Positions 1 through 10,053 of a stretch of 64,000 nucleotides of DNA are shown piece after piece. The position numbers were made by a program, and so were the translations under genes. The notes under the pieces were generated by a model. The model saw only the letters and a program-made list of their open reading frames with translations, was not told where the DNA came from and ran no database searches. Position 1 is the first letter of the stretch. Each line of letters begins with the position of its first letter. Source of the stretch: Elusimicrobiaceae bacterium (GTDB lineage: Bacteria; Elusimicrobiota; Elusimicrobia; Elusimicrobiales; Elusimicrobiaceae); contig JAEEMS010000023.1 of the NCBI GenBank assembly GCA_016283355.1, forward strand, positions 1 through 64,000, given 5' to 3'.

Positions 1-1076
1 AATTCTCCTCCGGCTGACATATCGTGAATTTCTTTTACCCAGTTGGCAATCTTCAGAGGGTTTACATCCCACATGCTTGCAGTATTTTCTTGTCTCTGTA
101 AAGCTATTAAAACCCGTGCCAACGGTTGATAGTCATGCGCCACATCTTTCATCCCTGCCAAATCGGCCCCTAAAACTTGAATAAAAGCCGGTGCTATTCC
201 CTCTTGATTCGCATGTTTTAAAAGCACATCGCTCACTAATTCCGCATCTTGGCGTTCAGTTCCTAATATGGCTAATGCATGTGTATTTTGTAGCAAAATC
301 TGCGTTCCAACAAATTCATTGTCTTTTCGTACACGTTTCCGGAGTTCCTCCACGGCCTTTTTGTGAGTTCGCTCGGTAACCACCTCATTCCCAAAAGCGG
401 TATACATCGTCGGCAAAAATACGGATATCGGATCTACCGCCCATCCCCGGTGTTTTTCGGTATCATCTTCCTTAATTCGATAACCGGTAAAAATTAATTC
501 CGTTATGTTCACCATTTTATCACATAACTTTCTTAATTCATTTTTGTACGTCTGTTCCATTTCCTTCAACAACTGTGCATGATTTTCTTGGTACTTCACG
601 TACTCTCCATGCAACATTGTATTCACAACTTCTTCATATTTTTCCCGTATCAATTTGGCTTCTTCTTCACCGCGCCCCTTTAACATACCTGCCAGTACCC
701 CTTCTTTTTTCAATTGGTCAAGATACAGGTCCTTAAATTCTTCATAATTCAAAAGGCCATCACCCTCGTTTTCTTCTTGTGTTGCTTTTTGTAGATCTTC
801 CAGCACTTTCTTTGCTCTTTCCAATAATTCGGCTTTTTCCGACGTCACCGGTACAAAATTTGCATCATCCACGGAACGTCGCACACGCATTTCTTTAAGA
901 GTTGGGTATACTACCGCCTGTGTTTGATCCGCTTGAGCTTTAGTTGCTGTTGAATAAATGTGAGATTTTAATCGCTCTGTTTCCCGTGCATTTTGTTGTT
1001 GTACTTGCGCCAAAGAAGGAACAACACTTCCGAAGATTAATAGAAAACTTAATACCGTGGATAATAGCTTTACCAT
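1..1076 (-). CDS. Secreted protein of unknown function, partial (C-terminus beyond window start)
   Basis: Open minus-strand frame from ATG at 1076 to the window edge, absent from the ORF track because it is truncated. Starts MVKLLSTVLSFLLIFGSVVPSLAQVQQQNARETERLK (signal peptide). SD-like aaggag upstream. Confidence 0.8.
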   Translation of the reverse strand, partial: MVKLLSTVLSFLLIFGSVVPSLAQVQQQNARETERLKSHIYSTATKAQADQTQAVVYPTLKEMRVRRSVDDANFVPVTSEKAELLERAKKVLEDLQKATQEENEGDGLLNYEEFKDLYLDQLKKEGVLAGMLKGRGEEEAKLIREKYEEVVNTMLHGEYVKYQENHAQLLKEMEQTYKNELRKLCDKMVNITELIFTGYRIKEDDTEKHRGWAVDPISVFLPTMYTAFGNEVVTERTHKKAVEELRKRVRKDNEFVGTQILLQNTHALAILGTERQDAELVSDVLLKHANQEGIAPAFIQVLGADLAGMKDVAHDYQPLARVLIALQRQENTASMWDVNPLKIANWVKEIHDMSAGGE

Positions 1077-1155
1077 ATTAGCTCCTTTAATAATACTTTC
1101 AAATAAAGACACGTCTTGATAATCACATCCTAACACAAACAAAAGTTTTTCCACA

Positions 1156-1198
1156 AGGGCCAAAAGACCTAATTTGAATCTAGGCCTTTTGGGTCCTA
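1156..1198 (-). promoter_or_regulatory. TAGGTC-box array A (two units) upstream of secreted protein gene
   Basis: Reading minus: TAGGACCCAAAAGGCCTA (1198-1181), then TAGGTCTTTTGGCCCT (1171-1156). The second is identical over 16 nt to boxes at 34122 and 37772. Confidence 0.65.
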
Positions 1199-1224
1199 AA
1201 CAATACATCAAAATGGGGGGGGAT

Positions 1225-2361
1225 TTACCAATCTGTATCTTTTCCCAACGCAGCTACCGGCAGTTGTTTCCCGAAGGTAAAACTACGTGGCATTTCATGT
1301 ACCGTCACTTTCTGGGAAAGATAAGTTCGAATGATTCCTACATGATCGGGTGAAAATCCTTCATTTAATACAATAAACGCCTTCAAGCGTTCTCCTTCTT
1401 CCGGACGCATCAACCGGACCCGGCAGGCCTTTACCGCCGGATGACGAGCCAAGATGTGTTCTACATGACGGGGGTAAACATTAATTCCGGCCACCTGTAC
1501 ACATGCATCTCGCCGACGAAGAGGCCGAATTTGACGTGGCGGAATTACATCCACCTCATCTGGCAACAACAGCCACTCCGATTGTGATTTGCGTTTGATT
1601 TTTATCTCATTTCCGCGTGAAGAAATTTCCCAAAAATCAGGAATAGTAAAGGGAGATCCTGCATTGGTACGAGTACCAATAACTCCCGTTTCACTTGAAC
1701 CGTAAATTTCCACAAAATTTGTTAATCCCGCTCGGAATAAATCGTTGATAATTTCATCTTTGCACGGAGCGGTAGAAGAGAGGGCCATAATACCCGGTTT
1801 AAAGTGATTCCCGGCCCGTAACCAATAATTCCAAAATAACGGGAATCCTGTTACCAAATCTCCTTCCTGCAACAAATCTTCCCAAGGTTGCGTAGGCAAT
1901 GCCGGTAATACTTTTACCGGTACACGCAATACATGAGGTAAACAAATGGTAAAGGTACAACCATATAAATGGCTGGAGGGTACAAGCGACACAATGCGTT
2001 TCACAGGTTTAAACAGGTCCTTTACGCCATAGGCTTCTTCTCGCAACATTTCTTCCGTATGCACACATTTTTTTGGCACTCCGGTACTGCCGGAAGTCAA
2101 AAAATTCAAGTGTCTGTTTTTTAAATAACTGGCATAGGCAAAATCTACCATTAGATCAAAGGAAGAAAACTCCTTTGGCTCATAATCAAAAAAAGTCGCA
2201 GCTTTCTCAAATGCCGTTTTCCGTACTTCTTGCGGCAAACGGTCAAAAAAATCATCTTCATTTTCTGTTTCAAACACCGCCAACGCATCCGCTTGGCGAC
2301 GGGCAAGTTCCGTACGAAAAAAATCCGACACAATACGATATACATCACTTTTCAAAAGCAT
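1225..2361 (-). CDS. AMP-dependent acyl-CoA/ACP synthetase (APE ligase, ApeH-like)
   Basis: Motifs LTSGSTGVPKKCVHTEE and EIYGSSETGVIG (ANL superfamily). Last gene of the APE-type operon. Start chosen at the internal Met (MLLKSDVYRIV). Confidence 0.8.
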   Translation of the reverse strand: MLLKSDVYRIVSDFFRTELARRQADALAVFETENEDDFFDRLPQEVRKTAFEKAATFFDYEPKEFSSFDLMVDFAYASYLKNRHLNFLTSGSTGVPKKCVHTEEMLREEAYGVKDLFKPVKRIVSLVPSSHLYGCTFTICLPHVLRVPVKVLPALPTQPWEDLLQEGDLVTGFPLFWNYWLRAGNHFKPGIMALSSTAPCKDEIINDLFRAGLTNFVEIYGSSETGVIGTRTNAGSPFTIPDFWEISSRGNEIKIKRKSQSEWLLLPDEVDVIPPRQIRPLRRRDACVQVAGINVYPRHVEHILARHPAVKACRVRLMRPEEGERLKAFIVLNEGFSPDHVGIIRTYLSQKVTVHEMPRSFTFGKQLPVAALGKDTDW

Positions 2362-3124
2362 ATACAGAGGCCTCCAACTTAAAATCAGTTCCAGCAAATA
2401 CATCTCTCACTCTAAAATCTTTTCCGGCCGCACATTGCTGTGCCACATGAATTGCACAAAACGCCGGAGAGGAAAAAGAATCCGGCAAGGATTTGTCTTG
2501 TACGTCCGTCCGTGTAAAGGATAACTGTTTTACTTTCAAACAATTCGTCCGTGGTGTATTAGACAACACAAAAGCAGCGGCAGCACGTTGAAATTGCCCG
2601 GGGCGCACCAATCCTTTCCATAAATCCGGAGATTGTGGCACCAGTTCCGCAGCCACCGGATTGATATCATCCGTAACGGCCACCAGTACTTGTTCGCACA
2701 TACCATTTGTTAAAAATTGTTGAGCCGTCAACAATGCCGCCGCGAATGAACCATCCAACTGCCCGGTAGTTACGCACGGCCCGTGGCTGTGCAAAAACAA
2801 AGAAAGGGTCAAAGCGGTAGAATTGTGAACCGAACCGGCAAATGCTGTGGGGGAAGATAACTCATCTCCGTCGTCAATAATACTGTCTAAAAAGCGAAGC
2901 GTGCTTTCTAAAGATCCGGCTCCTACAGCCAAACTCAATCCCAATTCATTTTCTTTTTGAAAATTCACACTTGCTTGCTGACAAGCTGAGAAAGCACACC
3001 ACAATACGTTTTTGGCAATTTTTTCCATACGGCGCAGTTTCTTTGCCTCTATATACGGCTCAAAGGCGCCCATTTCAATATCTCCCAATAAAAAAGAGGA
3101 GCCCGTAATAAATAAATCACGCAT
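2345..3124 (-). CDS. Beta-ketoacyl synthase-like / chain-length-factor-like protein (ApeC-like)
   Basis: Short (259 aa) KS-N-like protein (AVGAGSLESTLRFLDSIIDDG, NSTALTLSLFLHSHGPCVTT), overlapping a full KS gene in the operon. Confidence 0.65.
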   Translation of the reverse strand: MRDLFITGSSFLLGDIEMGAFEPYIEAKKLRRMEKIAKNVLWCAFSACQQASVNFQKENELGLSLAVGAGSLESTLRFLDSIIDDGDELSSPTAFAGSVHNSTALTLSLFLHSHGPCVTTGQLDGSFAAALLTAQQFLTNGMCEQVLVAVTDDINPVAAELVPQSPDLWKGLVRPGQFQRAAAAFVLSNTPRTNCLKVKQLSFTRTDVQDKSLPDSFSSPAFCAIHVAQQCAAGKDFRVRDVFAGTDFKLEASVYAFEK

Positions 3125-4319
3125 AAAAATCCTCTGAACCTAGTACTATCACGCTGTTACAACCGCCAAATGCTAGCGAATCCGACAAAGCCACTCGTTT
3201 TGTAACGGTAGAAGGGATTGTGGTGGGGGAAAACCCGATTTTTTCATCCTGTACGGAGAAACCAATCGTTGGCGGCAAAATCTTCTCATTTAAAGCTTGC
3301 AAACTTAACACCGCTTCTATGGCGCCGGCCGCGCCCAGCGTATGTCCCGTAACTCCCTTCGAACCCCATACAGGCACATCTTTTAACAGCGCATTAAATG
3401 CTACACTTTCCGCTAAGTCGTTGGCAGGACTGGCCGTCGCATGCGCATTAATAAAAGCTATTTGTGAAGGAGCAACTGCGGCTTCTTTTAAAGCAAAAGA
3501 GATCGCTTTTTGTAATCCTTTTGCAGCGGGATCGGGGGCCGTGGGATGATAACCGTCGCATGCATTTCCGTAACCCAGCACATAACCAACGGGAGAAATC
3601 GCGAATTCTTCCGTTAAAACACGGTTCAACAACAACATAGCCGCCGCACCCTCTCCGATATTAATCCCTTCTCTATCTTTGGAAAACGGTTTACACCGGT
3701 TTTTACCCGCAATCAGCAGACGTATGAATCCGTCATAAGGAACCAGATTTATTTCATCTGTTCCGCCACAGAGTACAGCATCACATATGTCATTTTTAAT
3801 CCAATCTTTCGCCAATCCGATAGCATCCGTTCCACTGGCACAAGCCGTTACAATAGTTTGGAACGGTCCGGTAAAGCCAAAATAAGCACTAATTGTTTTT
3901 GCGGTAGCAGAGGTAGCAAAATATTTTTTCAATTCTTGTACATCTTCCTCTTTTACCGCCCTTTGCTTAAAATGATGGTATAAATCAAAGCAATGAAATG
4001 ACGCATCTACCGAAGTTCCTACAATAACGCCTACTCGCTTATTTTGCAGCTTTTCTGGCGTTAATCCTGCTTGAGCAAACGCTTCTTTGGCAGCTGTTAA
4101 GAAAAAATAAGAACTTAAACTTTGCCCTATTGGGCAAGAAGCTATAACAGATTCCGACACTTGGAATACGGGGAAACGGTCCGCATAGGCACTTTTAACA
4201 CGATTGCCGGGCAAAGCAAAACACGCCCGCCCGTTAAGCGCACCTTTTAACATCTCTTTTGCCGTTAACCCGCATGCACACAATGCTCCGGCCCCGGCAA
4301 TAGTCACTCCTTCTCTCAT
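3117..4319 (-). CDS. Beta-ketoacyl-ACP synthase (ApeO/FabF-like)
   Basis: TACASGTDAIG active-site Cys, NAHATASPAND and GHTLGAAGAIEA motifs. Confidence 0.9.
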   Translation of the reverse strand: MREGVTIAGAGALCACGLTAKEMLKGALNGRACFALPGNRVKSAYADRFPVFQVSESVIASCPIGQSLSSYFFLTAAKEAFAQAGLTPEKLQNKRVGVIVGTSVDASFHCFDLYHHFKQRAVKEEDVQELKKYFATSATAKTISAYFGFTGPFQTIVTACASGTDAIGLAKDWIKNDICDAVLCGGTDEINLVPYDGFIRLLIAGKNRCKPFSKDREGINIGEGAAAMLLLNRVLTEEFAISPVGYVLGYGNACDGYHPTAPDPAAKGLQKAISFALKEAAVAPSQIAFINAHATASPANDLAESVAFNALLKDVPVWGSKGVTGHTLGAAGAIEAVLSLQALNEKILPPTIGFSVQDEKIGFSPTTIPSTVTKRVALSDSLAFGGCNSVIVLGSEDFYA

Positions 4320-4588
4320 TTGGTACGATGTTGTTCGATATAGGATGCCAAGGAACCCAATGTTTTAAAAATTTCGCGGCCTTGTTGCATATTTTCAATC
4401 GTAACGCCGTATTTTTTTTGCAACAGCATGATAAGCTCTACAGCATCCAAGCTATCCAATCCCATTCCGGTTTCTCCGAAAATAGCATCTTCCGCTCCAA
4501 AAGAGGAAACATCCATTCCTCCCAAATCAATCTCACTGGCTATTAGATTTTTAAGTTCATCCACCATTTTTTTCGTCGCTCCATACAT
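4316..4588 (-). CDS. Acyl carrier protein
   Basis: GLDSLDAVELIMLLQKKYGV phosphopantetheine Ser motif. Confidence 0.9.
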   Translation of the reverse strand: MYGATKKMVDELKNLIASEIDLGGMDVSSFGAEDAIFGETGMGLDSLDAVELIMLLQKKYGVTIENMQQGREIFKTLGSLASYIEQHRTK

Positions 4589-5459
4589 TAAAGTAATTAA
4601 AGAACTGATACGGATATTTTATACAAAAATCTTCTAACGCGCTAGCAAATTGTTGTGCGTAGGGAACAAAGTCCGCTGCAGTTTTGGCTTGTGGATCAAC
4701 CCGCAACGGAGGGCATGTGTGGGTGCGAAATACCCCTTTTCCCTCCCAAGAAAAGAATAGAATTCCCAACGGAGCTCCTGTAGCAGCCGCCAACTTATAG
4801 AAGCTGAAGGGTACCCGCATCTTTCCCCCTAAAAAATCTACCGAAACCGCATTTTTTTCATTACCAAAGACGCGGTCGGCCATCGCACAGACGATTTCTC
4901 CTTTTTGTAAAGCACTGAGCATTTCCACTACGCCCCCTAGGGGGCCGGAGGGATCAATAAAATCGAATGGAGCATCCTGCCCGGAATGCTGTGCTACCGT
5001 TTTATCATAATCTTGCGGGTGTCGATAATACAGCACATGCAATTTGGCGGGAATAAAACCCGTTAAATTCACTGCCATTTGCCAACAACCCACGTGCGCC
5101 GTAAGCAATAAAGCTCCCTTTTTTTGAGTTGCCCAATCAATCAGTTGTTGCCGCTCCGGTCGCGTAGATTGAACACCGGTACGCCCTAAAATTCCCAAAG
5201 CGGCCCGATCTACCAAAGTGCGTCCAAAAGTTAAATTCAACAAATAAGTATGCTTAAAAAACTGCCATTTGTTTGTAGGTTTAAACCGACGCATGATGTA
5301 GGCCTGCGACCGTTTAAACACACTGGGCAACACGCTATACACAGCTACCAAAACGTACAAAAACAAATAGGCCACACTCCGCCCGCCGATAAAAATCAGC
5401 GCGTACACAAATTGATGTTTCGCTTTTGAAGCCAAACTTTTACCCATTTCCGTTGGCAT
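4557..5459 (-). CDS. LpxL/HtrB-type lysophospholipid acyltransferase
   Basis: LTAHVGCWQMA (HX4-5 type motif), MADRVFGNEKNAVSVDFLGGKMRVPFSFYKLA; operon context. Confidence 0.8.
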   Translation of the reverse strand: MPTEMGKSLASKAKHQFVYALIFIGGRSVAYLFLYVLVAVYSVLPSVFKRSQAYIMRRFKPTNKWQFFKHTYLLNLTFGRTLVDRAALGILGRTGVQSTRPERQQLIDWATQKKGALLLTAHVGCWQMAVNLTGFIPAKLHVLYYRHPQDYDKTVAQHSGQDAPFDFIDPSGPLGGVVEMLSALQKGEIVCAMADRVFGNEKNAVSVDFLGGKMRVPFSFYKLAAATGAPLGILFFSWEGKGVFRTHTCPPLRVDPQAKTAADFVPYAQQFASALEDFCIKYPYQFFNYFNVWSDEKNGG

Positions 5460-6588
5460 TATGCATTCCTCGGTTCAGCATCCATCCGATGCCCCATACC
5501 AAACAAAAAGTAATCAGTGCCAATAACGGCGCTACCAAAAGAGATCCTACTATCCATTCCCAAAGCCGGCTTAAAAATTGACGGCCCAATGTCGTCAAAT
5601 TAAATTCCGTCAGCCAATGGCCATGTCGCAAGAAATATCCAAATTCAATACATATGGCCGGGATAATCGGCCCAATGCAAAATTTTTCAAAGGAAATAAC
5701 TAAAATTCTATTTAAATTCCAAAATCCGGCCCCACTAAAAAGCATTACCTGCCGAATCCCCGGCAGAGCGATACTCCCGCAAAAAATTCCCCATGCTGCC
5801 GAAAAAGCATTTTTAACAATGTTATCCTTTGTACGTAAATTTTCTTTTAATTGCTCCCAATAACTTTGTTTTCGCACGCCCTCTTGCGTAGCAGAAACAT
5901 ACCTACGGTGCGGGATGGGCAACATGGACCGTAATGTTAAATAGGTATTTAAAACCGTTAAACGCAAATTATCTTTAAATTTATGAAAATGAGAAATTCT
6001 ATCGGAAGGATAGTGTACCTGAACAGGTACTTCTTGCACATCAAACCCTCCCCATAATGCACGCACGACAATTTCCACTTCAAAAGCATATCGTTGGCTC
6101 CACGTAGAAATATGCTGTAAAAGTTCCAGAGGGTAAACGCGCAAACCGCTTTGAATATCGTTCACTTTTTTACCCGTTTGGAAATGCACCCAAAACCCGC
6201 CAAAACTTCTTCCAAAACGCGAGGAAAACGGAACGGTATCATCCATCTTTCGCACTCCAATAATCAACGCTTGCGGGTTCTCTTGCGCTTTGCTACACAA
6301 CAGAGGAATATCCGACGCACTATGCTGTCCGTCCGCATCCATCGTTATCAAATGTGTATATCCGTTTTGTGCGGCCCATTGGGCGGCTTCCCGCAAGACG
6401 GCTCCTTTCCCCTTATTTTTTTCAAAACGGACAAAATGAGCCGAAAGCCCCGCCAACTGTTTATGCGGAGAAACATCACTTCCGTCATCAAATACAGCTA
6501 CATCCGGACACTCTTTTAATGCTGTTTGAACTACACCGCGCAGCGTGCCCTCGTGATTAAAATGGGGGATTACAACCACAAAACGCAT
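5440..6588 (-). CDS. Family 2 glycosyltransferase fused to C-terminal DUF2062-like membrane domain
   Basis: VVIPHFNHEGTL, VFDDGSD, ITMDADGQH (GT2); C-terminal multi-TM segment with SIALPGIRQVMLF. Confidence 0.85.
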   Translation of the reverse strand: MRFVVVIPHFNHEGTLRGVVQTALKECPDVAVFDDGSDVSPHKQLAGLSAHFVRFEKNKGKGAVLREAAQWAAQNGYTHLITMDADGQHSASDIPLLCSKAQENPQALIIGVRKMDDTVPFSSRFGRSFGGFWVHFQTGKKVNDIQSGLRVYPLELLQHISTWSQRYAFEVEIVVRALWGGFDVQEVPVQVHYPSDRISHFHKFKDNLRLTVLNTYLTLRSMLPIPHRRYVSATQEGVRKQSYWEQLKENLRTKDNIVKNAFSAAWGIFCGSIALPGIRQVMLFSGAGFWNLNRILVISFEKFCIGPIIPAICIEFGYFLRHGHWLTEFNLTTLGRQFLSRLWEWIVGSLLVAPLLALITFCLVWGIGWMLNRGMHNANGNG

Positions 6589-7053
6589 TTATTTAATTTT
6601 TCCTTCTTTCCAATTCTGCACTAATTTTTCGTAAAAATCCGGACGTTCCAACAATAAATTTTTATTTTGATCCACTAAAAGTTGCACACTCATTCCGCGT
6701 GTACAAATTTTGTGTTTATCATCGTAAATTGTAAAATCATAATTCATGCGAACGGCATCACAGTAAAATAACCGGGCTTTAATTTCGTAGGTACGGCCGA
6801 ATGTTAAAGGAGCCAAATAATCCACACTCATTTGCCTTACTGGCAGTGTAATGCCACGGTTAAAAAAATCAGTATAACCGATTCCCAAGGAATCTCCCAA
6901 TGCCACACGCGCATCTTCAAAATACCCAACATAATGACCATGCCATAAAATTCCCATAGGGTCTACTTCGTTAAAACGAACTGTTCGAAAAACAGATTTC
7001 TCTAAGGGAGCCGGGGCCCCGGGTGGGGGAACAAAATAAACAATTTCTTTCAT
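6589..7053 (-). CDS. Acyl-CoA thioesterase (4HBT hotdog family)
   Basis: VRFNEVDPMGILWHGHYVGYFEDARVALGDSLG, a 4HBT active-site region. Confidence 0.88.
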   Translation of the reverse strand: MKEIVYFVPPPGAPAPLEKSVFRTVRFNEVDPMGILWHGHYVGYFEDARVALGDSLGIGYTDFFNRGITLPVRQMSVDYLAPLTFGRTYEIKARLFYCDAVRMNYDFTIYDDKHKICTRGMSVQLLVDQNKNLLLERPDFYEKLVQNWKEGKIK

Positions 7054-7403
7054 ACACGCTCCTTAAAAGCCAATACCAATTGACTAAATTTTGTTTTGTT
7101 ATCGCCGGAAGATAAAGTAAAAATCCAATTTTTTTCTGTTTTGGGTTGGATACTTATCCGTATACCTGTTTGCGGCAAAATAGGATTTATAAATTTGGCT
7201 CGCACAATTTGCGAAAGTGCTAGCGAATCATTTTTTAAACGATTCAAAGCATCCACACAAAAACTTATTTGTACCACTGCCGGGAGTAACGGATGACCGG
7301 GAAAATGCCCTTTAAAAGCAGGGAAATCTGCCGGAACTTGATACGCCACTTCGGCTTCCGTTTGCGACACAAAACAATTTTTTATAGCAGCTTCTATGGA
7401 CAT
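7050..7403 (-). CDS. 3-hydroxyacyl-ACP dehydratase (ApeI/FabZ-like)
   Basis: FKGHFPGHPLLPAVVQISFCVDAL hotdog motif. Confidence 0.82.
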   Translation of the reverse strand: MSIEAAIKNCFVSQTEAEVAYQVPADFPAFKGHFPGHPLLPAVVQISFCVDALNRLKNDSLALSQIVRAKFINPILPQTGIRISIQPKTEKNWIFTLSSGDNKTKFSQLVLAFKERV

Positions 7404-7795
7404 TGTTCCCCCTTGCTTTGCGCTTTAAACACCAAACGAGAAGAACGATCTTTGTACTCCACCTGCGAAGAGGGACATGAAGTAAACAAATGTGCTCTTG
7501 TAAAACGTGCAAACGCTTCCACCGCCCGTAGCGGAAACTGTGATTGTTTAAAATAGACGGTTATTTTTGAAGGAAAAACGGTCATGTCCGCCAATTTAAT
7601 TCCAATTTCACTCATCAATATCACGCGGGCTTTATTTTCTTCGTATTTAGAGAGGGAAACAAATCCCATATCCCGGAATGTACCCTGCGTGCGAATCATT
7701 TCTTCCGGCCGTAACACCGTTTGAGGTGGATCCTGATATACAGATTGGCTCGCACAAGCCGTTAAAAGACAAGCAAAGAAAAATACTTTTTTCAT
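7394..7795 (-). CDS. Small lipoprotein of APE cluster (DUF3261-like)
   Basis: MKKVFFFACLLTACASQ lipobox; position within the APE operon. Confidence 0.65.
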   Translation of the reverse strand: MKKVFFFACLLTACASQSVYQDPPQTVLRPEEMIRTQGTFRDMGFVSLSKYEENKARVILMSEIGIKLADMTVFPSKITVYFKQSQFPLRAVEAFARFTRAHLFTSCPSSQVEYKDRSSRLVFKAQSKGEQCP

Positions 7796-10053
7796 TTCCG
7801 TTCCTCCAAAAACGGGGGAAGTAAGAAAAGGGCTCCCAGTGCCGCTCCGCTAATGCCAAACAAAGCAGAAACGCCCATCATTTTAAGTACAGGATGCAAC
7901 GCCACCGCTAATACGCCAAACCCCACTAACGTAGAAAAACCGGCCGCCAACAACGCTCGATTGGGATAAAGTTTTTCTTGTTCGGGATGTGTATATTTCA
8001 TTACTTGGAAGATACCGTAATCAATACCTAACCCCATTAATAACGGCAAGAAAATCAATACAAACAAGTTCACTTGCATCCGCAATAACGCAAACCCGCC
8101 AAAAATCATACAAGCCCCCGTTATTACCGGCACAAACGTTAAAAGAGCATGCTTCCAATTTCTAAATACGCCCCATACAGCAAGTAAATTGAGCAAAAAC
8201 GCCACGATTACTACTGTAATGGCTTCATAGCGAATCGCAAGCGATAATTTTTTTTGCAAAGAAGCGGACGAAAGGAAATAAACATCTTTTCCGTTGCCCA
8301 ATTCCTCGTATTTTTTTTCATCCGGTACCAAGTTAGCCACCCCATAGGTTCCGTCGGAAAGCGATACAAAAGGATTATAAATCTTCGTAAAATCAAACGT
8401 ATCCGGAGGGAGTGTCTCTTGTGAAAGCCCCTTGAAGAACGGCTCAAAAGCTTGTGCATTCAGCCCTTGTTTTGCGGCCTCTTCTTCTGTCATCAAACGC
8501 GTGTACTGAACACGGTCCGCCGTCCAAAAATTTTTCCAACGTTGTTTGCGAATCACTTGCCCCCATATGGAAGGCAAGACCTCATTTACCGCCCAAGTTT
8601 CCCCAAGCTGCCGAGCCAATTGTTCGTTTTTGGCCTGCGCTTCATCCAGCGTATTCCCCAGCACAAATAATAATCCGTGGGTTTGTTGAGCACTCCCTAA
8701 TACCGGCTCGGCCCGTTTTTTATCCTCTAACAATTTTGCTGAAAACCCGTTTAAACCGTTTAAGTCCACATTCAAACGAATTTGTTGGACGCCAAACGCG
8801 CCAAACAAAAGCAAACAAGCCGCCACAAAAATTGCCTCCCGTTTAGAAAGCCCTTTTTGGGAGCTGGCGTACATTACTGCTGTTTTTTTAGGAAGCGCCG
8901 TAAAATAAGCGGGTAACACGTAGAGCGTAAGCCACAAAGAGAGAGAAAGTGCCAATAATGAAAATACTGCAATTTGCCGAAAGACCTCTACGCCCGAAAA
9001 GAAAAGGGCTACAAAGCACATGGCAGACGTTAAGAAATTACATTCCAAATGTTTTTTAAGCCGTTGAGCTGCCTCATAAGGCAAATCCCCGCTATAACAC
9101 ATAGCAAAAAAGATGTAAATAACATAATCTACGGATAAACCGGCCACCACACTGCCAAACCCTAACGTGATACCGGATAGACGCCCGAAAATTAATGCAG
9201 TTACTACCGCAGCCGGGGGTAAGATAACCAGAGGCAACAAATAGATAAGCAAAGCCGTTTTATGGCGGAAAAAAACGAAAAATAAAACAGCCAATCCGAT
9301 TACCGCCAAGATAGAAATTTTGACCAAATCTTTATGAACGGCCTTTACATTTTCAGCCGTATAGCGCACAGCTCCCAAATAGAAAGCTTGGGCGGTATTG
9401 CCTAATTTCTCAACTGCGCGCTTGAAAGCACGGTCAAACCGACGTACGTCTTGAAATCGGGCTGCAGGGAATGTAGTATCCACCATTGCCAACCGCGTCA
9501 AACCGTCTTTGGAAACGAGGGTCCCTTCTTCGTACTCTACTCCGGCCGTCTGAAAAAGAGACAATTTTTTAATCATAAGCTGTGTCAAATCCAGGGGGTC
9601 ATTGAGGACTTGTTTACGCAGGAAAAACCCATCCAACGAGAAAAGTTTCTCTCTGTTTTTTTGCATCTGATCGGCTAATCCCGGGGGAGTAATGCGATCT
9701 CCCAGTTCTTCCTTATCTTGTTCGGAAAAACGATACGGCAAGGCGTGCAATAAATCAATCCCCATCTCGACACCCGGTTCAAAAGGTTTAATAAGAAAAG
9801 GGGCCAGTTCCTGTTGCAATACCATCAAGGCGCGTTGTGCTTCTTGTGCGGTGGTTGCTTGCACTCCCAAAAAAGTTTTCCGGTGCAATGCACTCTCACT
9901 AAACAATTCCATTTCTTTTTGAATCGGAGAAGGAATCAAAGCAGACATATCCTCATCCAATTTGATAGAGCGAGCCACAAAACAACTCAGTGTAATTAAC
10001 AACACCGCCAGTAAGGCGGCCAATCTTTTATGAAACAGAATCCATCTTCGCAT
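7792..10053 (-). CDS. MMPL/RND-family lipid exporter
   Basis: 753 aa with two TM bundles and RND repeats (GFGSVVAGLSVDYVIYIFFA; FLPLLMGLGIDYGIFQVMKY). Confidence 0.9.
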   Translation of the reverse strand: MRRWILFHKRLAALLAVLLITLSCFVARSIKLDEDMSALIPSPIQKEMELFSESALHRKTFLGVQATTAQEAQRALMVLQQELAPFLIKPFEPGVEMGIDLLHALPYRFSEQDKEELGDRITPPGLADQMQKNREKLFSLDGFFLRKQVLNDPLDLTQLMIKKLSLFQTAGVEYEEGTLVSKDGLTRLAMVDTTFPAARFQDVRRFDRAFKRAVEKLGNTAQAFYLGAVRYTAENVKAVHKDLVKISILAVIGLAVLFFVFFRHKTALLIYLLPLVILPPAAVVTALIFGRLSGITLGFGSVVAGLSVDYVIYIFFAMCYSGDLPYEAAQRLKKHLECNFLTSAMCFVALFFSGVEVFRQIAVFSLLALSLSLWLTLYVLPAYFTALPKKTAVMYASSQKGLSKREAIFVAACLLLFGAFGVQQIRLNVDLNGLNGFSAKLLEDKKRAEPVLGSAQQTHGLLFVLGNTLDEAQAKNEQLARQLGETWAVNEVLPSIWGQVIRKQRWKNFWTADRVQYTRLMTEEEAAKQGLNAQAFEPFFKGLSQETLPPDTFDFTKIYNPFVSLSDGTYGVANLVPDEKKYEELGNGKDVYFLSSASLQKKLSLAIRYEAITVVIVAFLLNLLAVWGVFRNWKHALLTFVPVITGACMIFGGFALLRMQVNLFVLIFLPLLMGLGIDYGIFQVMKYTHPEQEKLYPNRALLAAGFSTLVGFGVLAVALHPVLKMMGVSALFGISGAALGALFLLPPFLEERK

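Noticed and set aside
1215-1225. Poly-G tract (gggggggg) as a phase-variation tract
   Set aside because: Lies just beyond the stop codon of the APE ligase, not in a promoter or coding start; weak evidence.
2073-2450. 125-aa plus ORF across the APE operon
   Set aside because: Antisense to two confidently assigned cluster genes.
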